Positions 6,979 through 13,682 of a stretch of 26,664 nt of DNA are shown here, piece after piece. Numbering within the stretch: position 1 is the stretch's first letter; the number at the start of each line of letters is the position of its first letter. Made by a program: the position numbers and the translations under genes. This DNA comes from JTS-RE9 sp964649195. Lineage in GTDB: Bacteria > Planctomycetota > Phycisphaerae > Phycisphaerales > Phycisphaeraceae. The stretch lies in contig CAZYPK010000059.1 of assembly GCA_964649195.1 (NCBI GenBank), positions 1-26,664 on the forward strand. Reading direction: 5' to 3'. The notes under the pieces were generated by a model. It saw only the letters and a list, made by a program, of their open reading frames with translations. It was not told the origin of the DNA and searched no databases.

Positions 6979-7040
6979 CGCGCAGCGAGGACGCTGCGGC
7001 TGTCAATAAAGTGTCTCCTGTCTCCTGTTTCCTGTCCCCT
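6979..7040. repeat. Hairpin repeat J and CAGGAGA heptamer array
   Basis: GCGCAGCGAGGACGCTGCG (hairpin, CGCAGCG with CGCTGCG) recurs at about 9762-9788 and, slightly changed, at 21208-21241. It is followed by CTGTCTC/CTGTTTC/CTGTCCC heptamers (7013-7040). The two types also lie together at the other two loci. Confidence 0.7.
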
Positions 7041-7048
7041 CCGTGTTT

Positions 7049-7972
7049 TCATCCCTGAATCAACGCCGAGGCTTCCTCCATCGCTCCCGGCAGTGCGGTG
7101 AGGACGTTTTCGATGCGCTGCGGGGTGATGCTCATGTCCTTGAGGATTTGTTCGAGCGGCTCGTTGTGTTCGACATCGGTGACGAAGCCGGTGGTTTGCT
7201 TTTTGCTGAGCACGTCGGCCACGTGGACCAGCGCGGTGAGCGTGCGGTTGGGGCCGGCCAGTTCGAGGGGCCGGTGATGGAAGCCGGTGACGAAGCCGAA
7301 GCTGGCGGGGAATTTCCAATGCCTGCACAGGGCGGCGCCGAACTGTTCGTGCGTGGCGCCGAGCACCTGATGCTCGACCTCGCGGAAGTTTTGCGACGGG
7401 TCGGCTGCGTGCTTCTCAAACGTCTCCACCAGCCTGGCCCGGCGGGCCTGCATCTCGACCATGATGCCGATGTCGTGAATCAGCCCGGCGAGAAACGCTT
7501 CATCCGGCAGGCCCAGACCGATCTCCTTGGCCAGAAGCTGCGTGGTGGTGGCGACGGCGACCGAGTGTTGCCAGAGGTCTTTCGCGTTGAACTGAGAGCA
7601 GATCTGCCCGCCACGAAACAGCTTGGCGAGACTCGCGGCGATGGCGATGTTCTTCACCGCGTTGAGGCCCAGCAGCACGATGGCGCGGTTGATCGAGCCG
7701 ATCTGACCGGGCAGGCCGTAGAAGGCGGAGTTGACCACCTTGAGGATGCGGGCGCCCAGGGCCGGGTCGTTGGTGATGACTTTGTTGAGGTCCTGCGCCG
7801 AGGAATCGGGATCCTCCACGATGCGGATGATCTTGAGCGTGATCTCCGGCAGCGTGGCGATGTGGCTGATCTCCTGGATCGTGGCCAGAATCATCGCCTC
7901 CTGCGCGGGGTCCGCAGCGATGGTGATTCCCTGGCCGGTGGTGGCGACAGTGGTGGCGGCTGTTTTCGTCAT
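7049..7972 (-). CDS. HDOD domain signal-transduction protein
   Basis: A 307-residue protein dominated by an HDOD domain, a helical fold related to HD phosphohydrolases that usually lacks their activity and serves as an output module in c-di-GMP, motility or stress signalling. Diagnostic stretches are the N-terminal LPEITLKIIRIVEDPDSSAQDLNKVITNDPALGARILKVVN region, then AFYGLPGQIGSINRAIVLLG, LWQHSVAVA, AFLAGLIHDIG and the C-terminal helices. An HDIG remnant (IHDIG) is present. There is no receiver or other sensor domain, so the signal must come from elsewhere. The ATG at 7972 has an excellent GGAGG 8 nt upstream; the longer open frame further upstream is unlikely. Confidence 0.85.
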   Translation of the reverse strand: MTKTAATTVATTGQGITIAADPAQEAMILATIQEISHIATLPEITLKIIRIVEDPDSSAQDLNKVITNDPALGARILKVVNSAFYGLPGQIGSINRAIVLLGLNAVKNIAIAASLAKLFRGGQICSQFNAKDLWQHSVAVATTTQLLAKEIGLGLPDEAFLAGLIHDIGIMVEMQARRARLVETFEKHAADPSQNFREVEHQVLGATHEQFGAALCRHWKFPASFGFVTGFHHRPLELAGPNRTLTALVHVADVLSKKQTTGFVTDVEHNEPLEQILKDMSITPQRIENVLTALPGAMEEASALIQG

Positions 7973-8104
7973 GACCCTTTTCCTCCATCCGAGAGATTGC
8001 AGACCTTGTGGCCTATCGGCACGGAACGGCGGCCACTTGATGCGGCCAGGCGTCATCACCGGATAATTCCTCCCCATCGCCTTGTTCGCGTTGAATCCAG
8101 CCGC

Positions 8105-8110
8105 TACGCT
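8105..8110 (+). promoter_or_regulatory. -10-like box, leaderless arrangement
   Basis: TACGCT lies 6 nt before the ATG at 8117, with no Shine-Dalgarno in between. It shares its geometry with seven other genes in this window. Confidence 0.45.
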
Positions 8111-8116
8111 TCCGTC

Positions 8117-8413
8117 ATGTGGCGAGTGTTCGTACAACAGAACCGGAAGCTGAGCGCCTTCCAGGCCGGGCTGAATCCGCAATCGGTGTGGGCTTTGCGA
8201 TGGGCGGTGTCCATCGGCCTGCTGGTGGTGATCCTGCCCGCGATCGTGCTGGTGCTGGCCGCGTTTCTGGTGGGGTTGTGCGTGTTCCTGATTCTGTCGC
8301 TGGTGGCGAAAGTGATGTCGCTCTTTGGCATGAAGGCTGGCGAAAGCAGGCCAACCCCGCAGCCGTTGGATCTGCGGGAGAATGTCCGCGTGATGGAAGA
8401 GGAACGCCGGTGA
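8117..8413 (+). CDS. Small membrane protein of unknown function
   Basis: 98 residues. A basic N-terminus (MWRVFVQQNRKLS) precedes one long hydrophobic stretch (about 28-65) that could form one long or two short transmembrane helices as a hairpin. A polar C-terminus ends in EEERR. I do not recognise a family. It is divergent from the HDOD gene (145 bp apart), so the two may share a control region. Support for the start is the -10-like box 6 nt upstream. The same frame runs open from 7043, but that part is antisense to the HDOD gene and is rejected. Confidence 0.6.
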   Translation: MWRVFVQQNRKLSAFQAGLNPQSVWALRWAVSIGLLVVILPAIVLVLAAFLVGLCVFLILSLVAKVMSLFGMKAGESRPTPQPLDLRENVRVMEEERR

Positions 8414-8430
8414 GAGGGGGAAAGGGAGAA

Positions 8431-8590
8431 AGGCACGGAGGCACGGAGGCACGAAGGCACGGAGGGGGAAAATGGCCAATGGCCATTGCAAAGTGCAAAT
8501 TGCAAATTGCAAAATGGCGGAGCAGGCAACCCAATCATCTGGGGATGCACATTGTTTCCTGTCTCCTGTTCCCTGTCTCCTGTCCCCGCT
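8431..8590. repeat. Composite of three tandem repeat families
   Basis: In order: an 8-bp array GGCACGGA (8431-8466); the AATGGCC/GCAAATT heptamer block (8470-8520), which repeats the sequence at 57-100 almost exactly; and CTGTCTC/CTGTTCC heptamers (8552-8587). It fills the whole gap between the small membrane protein gene and the next gene, which is convergent. No gene seen. Confidence 0.85.
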
Positions 8591-8596
8591 GGTTTC

Positions 8597-9532
8597 TTAC
8601 TTCTCGTCCTTCTTTTCCGCGTAGGCCTGCTTGATGATCTGGCGGATTTCATCGGCCTTTCGCGTGGCGGGGGCGGCTTCGATGGCCGCTTCCATGTGCT
8701 TGCGGGCGGTTGCCGGGTTGTCGCGGTAGGTGATGATCGCCTTGGTGAAGTGGGCCTCCTGCAAGGCCTGTCCGGTCAGGCTCAACCTGGCGACCAGATC
8801 ATCGACCAGCTTCAGCCGGGCGGGGATGTCGTCCTCGACCTGTTGAATATCCTCCAAGGCCCGCACGGCCTCCTTGAGCGTCAGCAGGCCGATGTATTTG
8901 CCCTTGAGACCGGCTGCGCCATCGGCGTCGGCGGCGATGATCCTGTCCACCTCCGGCTTGTAGATCGTCGTCACCAGGTCCTCGTCGATGCCGGCCAGCC
9001 CCTTGTCCAGCGCCTTGGCCGCCTCCACGCCGGTGGCTTTGGCGGCTTCGGCGAAGGCGGCGTCCCGCCGCTGGCGGACCTTGCGGGAATCCATCATCAG
9101 CTTGACGTATTCCTTGGCCGTCTGCCCGCCGTAGCCTGCGGTCTTGGCATAGGGCCGACCCTGGGCGTCGGTCAGGATCACCGTCGGAAAGGCGGAGATG
9201 GCGTAGCGCTTTTGAAGCTCATCGTTCTGGGCGATTTCCGCCTCCGTCTGGTGCGTCTTGTCGCGGGGGTAGTCGAGCTTCACCAACACGAAGGCCTGCG
9301 GGGCGGCCTTCTTGAACTCATCCTTGTCGAACACCTCCGCCTTGAGAATCTTGCAGGGCGGGCACCAGTCCGAACCGGTGAACTCCAGCAGCAGGTCCTT
9401 TTTGTTCTTGACGGCGGCGGCTTTGGCGGCGGCGAAGTCCACGGTCCAGCCCGCTTCCGCGGCAAACGCCGGGGAAGCGACGGTGAAGACGCAGGCCAGG
9501 GCGGGCAACATCATTGAAGCAAGGCGTTTCAT
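8597..9532 (-). CDS. Secreted thioredoxin-fold protein
   Basis: 311 residues with a signal peptide (MKRLASMMLPALACVFTVASPAFAA, cleavage near residue 25). A thioredoxin-fold domain follows (about 28-150) with FTGSDWCPPCK, active-site C57-P-P-C60, and the cis-Pro region SAFPTVILTD. The domain is of the kind seen in many secreted planctomycete and Bacteroidetes thiol-disulfide proteins. The C-terminal half (about 160-311) is helical and lacks a recognisable domain. A periplasmic reductase or thiol-binding role is likely. A minus-strand -10-like TATACT near 9611 and a GGAG before the ATG suggest a leadered transcript, unlike several neighbours. Confidence 0.8.
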   Translation of the reverse strand: MKRLASMMLPALACVFTVASPAFAAEAGWTVDFAAAKAAAVKNKKDLLLEFTGSDWCPPCKILKAEVFDKDEFKKAAPQAFVLVKLDYPRDKTHQTEAEIAQNDELQKRYAISAFPTVILTDAQGRPYAKTAGYGGQTAKEYVKLMMDSRKVRQRRDAAFAEAAKATGVEAAKALDKGLAGIDEDLVTTIYKPEVDRIIAADADGAAGLKGKYIGLLTLKEAVRALEDIQQVEDDIPARLKLVDDLVARLSLTGQALQEAHFTKAIITYRDNPATARKHMEAAIEAAPATRKADEIRQIIKQAYAEKKDEK

Positions 9533-9733
9533 TTCAGGAAAACTCCAGAAGGTTCAACGGGGTTCAACAAGCCATCGGTCGCATTCACCCCGCGAATGAA
9601 GCGGGAAAGTATAGCAGTCTCCCGCCGCCATCCAGAGGGAAACATCCCCTTTTGAATATTACGCAACAGGCGGCGGAGGAGGGGCGGAATGGTTAGAAAT
9701 TGCAGGTGCGGGCTTGTCAGTCCGTTGAATAAA

Positions 9734-9946
9734 GAGGACAAGGGACAGGAGACAGGGATTCGTAGCCGCAGCGTCCTCGCTGCGCGTCCGCGGGACAGGA
9801 AAGGCAATTGGTTATTATTTATTGATGATTGCTTATTGGGGGAGCAGCCTTCGCCACCGTCCATCGTCCCTTCAATAAGAAATAAGCAATAACGAATAAA
9901 TAACAACCAATTGCCTTTCCTGTCCCCTGTCTCCTGTCCCCTGTCC
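9734..9946. repeat. Large nested palindrome with CAGGAGA and AATAAGN heptamer arms
   Basis: Outer arms are CAGGAGA-type heptamers (9734-9757 and about 9919-9946). The left side carries hairpin J (about 9762-9788). The inner arms pair GGAAAGGCAATTGG with CCAATTGCCTTTCC and then continue as TTATTGN/AATAAGN heptamers (about 9810-9838 and 9870-9900). The block occupies most of the 431-bp gap between the thioredoxin-like gene and pssA, and it ends just upstream of the pssA -10 box. Confidence 0.85.
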
Positions 9947-9951
9947 AACGC

Positions 9952-9957
9952 TACAAT
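9952..9957 (+). promoter_or_regulatory. -10-like box of pssA, leaderless arrangement
   Basis: TACAAT lies 6 nt before the pssA ATG and no Shine-Dalgarno is present. The would-be -35 region falls in the CAGGAGA heptamer array. Confidence 0.6.
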
Positions 9958-9963
9958 GGCAAC

Positions 9964-10956
9964 ATGGCCACCGAACCTTCCGATGTTCCCTTGCCCGTGT
10001 CCAAGCCGGCGCTGCGTCTGTCGCGTCGCAGGCAGGCGGCGATGAAGGCGATCGCCGTGTTGCCGACGATGTTCACGCTGGGCAATCTGCTTTGCGGTTT
10101 CATCGCCATCTTCCTGGCCAGCCGCGATCCGGTTCAGACGCAGCTTCCCTTCGGCTGGTCGCCTTTGACCTGCGCGGTGGTGGCGATCTTCATGGGAATG
10201 GTTTTCGACGCCCTCGATGGCCGCATCGCCAGGCTCACGAATCAGACCAGCGAACTGGGCGAGCAGCTCGATTCCTTTGCCGACATGGTGAGCTTCGGCG
10301 TCGCCCCGGCCTTCATCGCCATCATGCTCGTCGATGTCAAGCTTCCGTTCCTGGCCCAGGGCAAGGGCGACAGCCTGATCGATCGCGCGGTGCTGATCAC
10401 CGGGGCGCTTTACTGCGCCTGCACGGCATTGCGCCTGGCGCGGTTCAACGTGGAGGTGAAAAGCGCAGCCGTGGCGGATCACATGAGCTTCAAGGGGCTG
10501 CCTTCGCCGGGCGCGGCGGGCACGGTGGCGAGCATCGTGCTGGTACACGAGTACCTGCTGGCGCCGCTGATGCGTTCGCACCGCGCGGCGGAGGCGGGGC
10601 TGGAGACGATGACCGAGAGCTGGCCGCTGTGGATCAGCAAGGTGAGCATGATCATCGTGATGATGCTCGTCGCCTTTGCGATGGTCAGCCGGCTGCGTTA
10701 CACGCACGTGCTCAACCGCTACTTCCGAGGCAAGGCTTCCTTCAACGCGATCGTCTGCGCCGTGGTCATCGTGCTGGCCGTCGCCATCGCCCCGCAGTTC
10801 ACCATCGCCGCCGCGCTGGTGCTCTACGCCCTGAGCGCCCCCTGCGCCTGGCTCTGGTACAAGGCCGTGGGCAAGAAGGGCGACACCGACCAGATGTGGG
10901 TCGAGGATGAAGAGGGCGAAGACGAAGCGGACGAGGAAAACCGCGAGGCGATGTAG
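9964..10956 (+). CDS. pssA: CDP-diacylglycerol-serine O-phosphatidyltransferase
   Basis: An integral membrane CDP-alcohol phosphatidyltransferase that makes phosphatidylserine, the precursor of phosphatidylethanolamine. The full family signature is present: D82-x2-D85-G86-x2-A89-R90-x8-G99-x3-D103-x3-D107. The serine-specific type is indicated by LPTMFTLGNLLCG just before it, by SFGVAPAF after it, and by FKGLPSPGAAG at about 178-188. There are about seven or eight transmembrane segments and an acidic C-terminal tail (EDEEGEDEADEENREAM). At 330 residues it is somewhat longer than the usual 240-290. No psd gene is adjacent. Confidence 0.9.
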   Translation: MATEPSDVPLPVSKPALRLSRRRQAAMKAIAVLPTMFTLGNLLCGFIAIFLASRDPVQTQLPFGWSPLTCAVVAIFMGMVFDALDGRIARLTNQTSELGEQLDSFADMVSFGVAPAFIAIMLVDVKLPFLAQGKGDSLIDRAVLITGALYCACTALRLARFNVEVKSAAVADHMSFKGLPSPGAAGTVASIVLVHEYLLAPLMRSHRAAEAGLETMTESWPLWISKVSMIIVMMLVAFAMVSRLRYTHVLNRYFRGKASFNAIVCAVVIVLAVAIAPQFTIAAALVLYALSAPCAWLWYKAVGKKGDTDQMWVEDEEGEDEADEENREAM

Positions 10957-10982
10957 GCGATTCCTCCGTTTACCACACAGGC

Positions 10983-10988
10983 TATGAT
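10983..10988 (+). promoter_or_regulatory. -10-like box of the DUF433 gene, leaderless arrangement
   Basis: TATGAT lies 6 nt before the ATG at 10995. No Shine-Dalgarno is seen. Confidence 0.5.
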
Positions 10989-10994
10989 TCACAC

Positions 10995-11216
10995 ATGGAA
11001 ACCTTCGACCGCATCACGATCGATCCCGCCAAGGTGAACGGCCAGCCTTCCATCCGAGGCATGCGCATCACCGTGCGCCGCGTGCTGGACATCCTGGCGA
11101 CCTATCCGAATCGGGCTGAAATCAAAGAGGCCTATCCCGAACTGGAAGACGAGGACATTCGCCAGGCGCTCGCTTACGCGGCGGCGAATCTCGAAGGCCG
11201 AACGGTTCCGGGATAA
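10995..11216 (+). CDS. DUF433 family antitoxin-like protein
   Basis: 73 residues starting METFDRITIDPAKVNGQPSIRGMRITVRRVL, then ILATYPNRAEIKEAYPELEDEDIRQALAYAA, the typical DUF433 winged-helix-like protein. DUF433 genes are usually the first gene of a toxin-antitoxin pair with a DUF5615/PIN-like toxin just downstream. No toxin follows here. The TAA stop lies inside the left terminal repeat of element B copy 1 (begins 11211), and the next gene is convergent. It is either an orphan antitoxin or a remnant of a pair disrupted by the insertion. The C-terminus (EGRTVPG) looks complete compared with relatives I recall. Confidence 0.8.
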   Translation: METFDRITIDPAKVNGQPSIRGMRITVRRVLDILATYPNRAEIKEAYPELEDEDIRQALAYAAANLEGRTVPG

Positions 11217-11455
11217 GAGCGAGCCGCGACGTAACACGTCGCGGAGGTGAGCAGCCTCAAGGGTGGTCATGCACACCTTGGGCGGTGGAACTCGAAAGCG
11301 CCAGGCATCGCATTCGCAGCCACGCGACAAACGGGCGCGTGCCGCTCATCCGCCGCGCGACGGATGCCGTCCAGCCACCGCGCGATCGACACGCCTTGCA
11401 GGCTGTTCCGGGGGGACACGTCCGCGACTCGTTGAGTCGCGGCTCGTTCTTATCC
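11211..11455. mobile_element. Hairpin-ended element B, copy 1 (245 bp)
   Basis: Terminal inverted repeats start GGATAAGAGCGAGCCGCGAC on the left and (complement) GGATAAGAACGAGCCGCGAC on the right. Each end contains a hairpin: CCGCGACGT-AAC-ACGTCGCGG on the left and CCGCGACTC-AAC-GAGTCGCGG on the right. The interior lacks a gene. The element lies between the DUF433 gene and the dehydrogenase gene and could act as a two-way barrier to transcription. No transposase gene and no clear target duplication are seen. Confidence 0.75.
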
Positions 11456-11465
11456 GATTGACGCT

Positions 11466-12779
11466 TCACGCCCCCACCACATGTCCCCGGCCGCCCGTCA
11501 CGCCCTTCATTGCATTGCGCGTATCGACGATCAGCCTCGCGTGGTCCGCCACGAACTGCCAGTCGTAAGCCGCGTGGTTCGTCGCGATCAGCACGCAGTC
11601 GTAACCGGCCAGCGATTCCTTCGTCAGCCCGATGCTCTTCATTTGCAGGTCATGCTTGCGCATCTTGTGCGTGGCGGGCACGTGGGGATCGTTGTAATCC
11701 ACCTCCGCGCCCAGCTCCTCGAGCTTCTCGATCAGCTCCAGGCTCGGGCTTTCGCGCACATCATCGATGTTCGGCTTGTACGCCAGGCCCAGCACGAGAA
11801 TGCGCGAACCCTTCACCGCCTTGCCGCGATCGTTCAGCGCCAGGCTCACGCGATGCACCACGTAATCGGGCATCGCATGATTCACCTGTCCCGCCAGCTC
11901 GATGAACTTCGTCGGCTGCCCGACCTCGCGGGCCTTCCACGTCAGGTAGAACGGGTCGATCGGAATGCAGTGCCCGCCCAGCCCGGGGCCGGGATAAAAC
12001 GGCATGAAACCGAAGGGCTTGGTCGCCGCCGCCTCGATCACCTCCCACACATCGATCCCCATCGCGGTGAGCACGACCTTGAGCTCGTTGACCATGGCGA
12101 TGTTCACCGCGCGGAAAATGTTCTCCAGCAGTTTGGCGGACTCGGCGACTTCCGCGCTCGATACGGAGATGACCTTCTTCACCGCCTTGCCGTAGAGCGC
12201 GGAGGCGATCTGGCCGCTGATTTTGTCGATGCCGCCCACCAGCTTGGGGATGGTGGTGGTGTTGTGGTCCTTGCGTCCGGGGTCCTCGCGTTCGGGTGAG
12301 AAGGCCAGGAAGAAGTCGCTGCCGCAGCGCAGGCCGTCGGCTTCGAGTCGGGGGAGCATGACCTCGCGGGTGGTGCGCGGGTAGGTGGTCGATTCGAGCA
12401 CCACGAGCTGGCCGGGCCGGAGGGTTTTGGCGATGTCCCGGGTCGTTTTTTCGATGAAGCTCAGGTCCGGTTCCAGATGCCTGCCAAGGGGGGTTGGCAC
12501 GCAGACGATGATCGCATCGGGTTCGCCGAGCCTGCTGAAGTCGGTGGTGGCGGCGGCGCGGCCGGTCTGCGACATGGCGGTGAGATAGTCGGCCCCCAGA
12601 TGGCGGAGGTAGTTTTCGCCCCGGCGGATGAAGTCGATTTTTTTCGGGTCGATGTCGAACCCCAGCACCGGGAAGCCCGCATCGTGAAAAGCCTTGAGCA
12701 GCGGCAGGCCGACGTACCCCAGGCCGATGACCCCGATGAGAGCGGAATGATTTTCGATTCTGGATGAAAGATTGTTCAT
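11466..12779 (-). CDS. Nucleotide-sugar 6-dehydrogenase (UDP-GlcNAc/UDP-ManNAc type)
   Basis: A 437-residue NAD-dependent enzyme that oxidises the C6 hydroxyl of a UDP-sugar to a carboxylate for surface polysaccharide synthesis. The Rossmann motif GVIGLGYVG is at about 16-24, CVPTPL at about 93-98, FSPERE at about 161-166, the catalytic Lys in SAKLLEN near 216, the catalytic Cys in GLGGHCIPIDPFYL at about 271, and GLAYKPNIDDVRESPS opens the C-terminal domain. The IPIDPFYLTWKA stretch and overall pattern suggest the WbpA/UDP-GlcNAc dehydrogenase group rather than UDP-glucose dehydrogenase. The start is set at the ATG at 12779, since TAGGAT lies 6 nt upstream of it; a GTG two codons earlier is possible. 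Confidence 0.88.
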   Translation of the reverse strand: MNNLSSRIENHSALIGVIGLGYVGLPLLKAFHDAGFPVLGFDIDPKKIDFIRRGENYLRHLGADYLTAMSQTGRAAATTDFSRLGEPDAIIVCVPTPLGRHLEPDLSFIEKTTRDIAKTLRPGQLVVLESTTYPRTTREVMLPRLEADGLRCGSDFFLAFSPEREDPGRKDHNTTTIPKLVGGIDKISGQIASALYGKAVKKVISVSSAEVAESAKLLENIFRAVNIAMVNELKVVLTAMGIDVWEVIEAAATKPFGFMPFYPGPGLGGHCIPIDPFYLTWKAREVGQPTKFIELAGQVNHAMPDYVVHRVSLALNDRGKAVKGSRILVLGLAYKPNIDDVRESPSLELIEKLEELGAEVDYNDPHVPATHKMRKHDLQMKSIGLTKESLAGYDCVLIATNHAAYDWQFVADHARLIVDTRNAMKGVTGGRGHVVGA

Positions 12780-12785
12780 CGCCAC

Positions 12786-12791
12786 ATCCTA
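12786..12791 (-). promoter_or_regulatory. -10-like box of the nucleotide-sugar dehydrogenase gene, leaderless arrangement
   Basis: On the minus strand TAGGAT is followed by 6 nt and then the ATG at 12779. The AGGA within it could instead act as a Shine-Dalgarno, so this case is ambiguous. Confidence 0.4.
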
Positions 12792-12832
12792 GCAATCGCC
12801 ACGAGGTTGCCACGTCCGCCTGGGTTCGTGTG

Positions 12833-13049
12833 CAGGGCCGCTTAATTCCTGGTTGACGTGCGATCTGAAATCACAAATCGCAATCGCCAAATCACAAACC
12901 AGCTCCAATTCCAAAGAGAAAAAGCGGAAATCATGCGCGATCCCCATTCCTTGTTTTTTTCATTTCCGCATTTTGGAGCTTGTTTGGAACTTGAGTTTTG
13001 TCATTTGGAGTTTCCCAACGAAGGCGGTTCGGAGAACCAGGCAGCCCTG
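12833..13049 (-). mobile_element. MITE-like element A, copy 3 (217 bp)
   Basis: The most diverged copy. Its ends are CAGGGCCGCTTAATTCC and (complement of the right end) CAGGGCTGCCTGGTTCTCC. The interior again has heptamers of AAATCAC type on the left and TTTGGAN type on the right. The flanking 10-mers GGTTCGTGTG (12823-12832) and GATTCATGCG (13050-13059) agree at 7 of 10 positions, and all three differences are transitions. It lies between the dehydrogenase gene and trxA. Confidence 0.7.
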
Positions 13050-13187
13050 GATTCATGCGGGTCGGTGCGGGAACCCTCCGCGTGTTTCGTGTCTCCAAGT
13101 GAGTGGCCCCGCATATTTGCCGGGGTTGGCGTGACGGACTAGAATCGCCCGCCTTCTTATTATGGATTGTTTTTGAAAGGAAATGAC

Positions 13188-13520
13188 ATGGCCAGCGAAG
13201 CCGTTCTCGAACTGACTGATGACAACTTCGACGCCGAGGTGCTCCAGAGCGAGCAGCCGGTGCTGGTGGATTTCTGGGCCGAGTGGTGCATGCCCTGCCG
13301 CATGTTGGGGCCGACCATCGATGAACTGGCCTCGGAGTACCAGGGCAAGGTCAAGGTCGGCAAGGTGGATACCGACAGCAACCGCGATGTCTCCGTGAAG
13401 TTCGGCATCAGCGCCATCCCCACCGTCCTGCTCTTCAAGGGCGGCCAGATCGTCCACAAGTTCGTCGGCGTCCAGCCGAAGAACGAATTCAAGAAACACA
13501 TGGACGGCGCGGCAGGGTGA
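13188..13520 (+). CDS. trxA: Thioredoxin
   Basis: A 110-residue single-domain cytoplasmic thioredoxin, the general dithiol reductant recycled by thioredoxin reductase. It contains VLVDFWAEWCMPCRMLGP with redox Cys34 and Cys37, KVKVGKVDTD, and the cis-Pro loop GISAIPTVLLFKGG. The active site reads CMPC instead of the usual CGPC; Met between the cysteines is uncommon and may shift redox potential or partner choice. The start at 13188 follows GAAAGGAAATGAC, a good Shine-Dalgarno. TAGAAT near 13140 is a plausible -10 box. Confidence 0.93.
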   Translation: MASEAVLELTDDNFDAEVLQSEQPVLVDFWAEWCMPCRMLGPTIDELASEYQGKVKVGKVDTDSNRDVSVKFGISAIPTVLLFKGGQIVHKFVGVQPKNEFKKHMDGAAG

Positions 13521-13530
13521 AAGAAGCTGG

Positions 13531-13668
13531 AAAGCTATCAGCCATCAGCTTTCAGCCAGAGTCGTGTTCTGATGTCTTTTGCCTTTACTGCCTTGAAGCT
13601 GATAGCTGAAAGCTGATGGCTGAAAGCTTTCGACCAGAAATCTCAAATCTCAAATTTGAAATTTCAGA
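13531..13668. repeat. ATCAGCT heptamer palindrome plus AAATCTC heptamers
   Basis: An ATCAGCC/ATCAGCT/TTCAGCC array (13531-13557) pairs with an inverted array (about 13594-13630) around a loop of about 37 bp. Directly after it come TCTCAAA/TTTGAAA heptamers (13637-13668), which are themselves partly palindromic. It fills the trxA to M16 peptidase gap. The ATCAGCT family recurs at 20655-20679 and the AAATCTC family at 19657-19692. Confidence 0.85.
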
Positions 13669-13682
13669 TTCCGCCCATACCC

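Noticed and set aside
7043..8116. Plus-strand frame running through the HDOD gene into the small membrane protein gene
   Set aside because: The upstream part is antisense to a clear HDOD domain; only the part from 8117 looks like a gene.
8486..9517. Long plus-strand frame opposite the thioredoxin-like gene
   Set aside because: Gly/Gln/Arg-rich shadow; the minus strand has a signal peptide and CPPC site.
9529..10992. Long minus-strand frame opposite pssA
   Set aside because: His/Arg-rich shadow of a gene with a complete CDP-alcohol phosphatidyltransferase motif.
11221..11470. Short open frames within element B copy 1
   Set aside because: The region is a repeat with terminal hairpins; the frames are not shared among copies.
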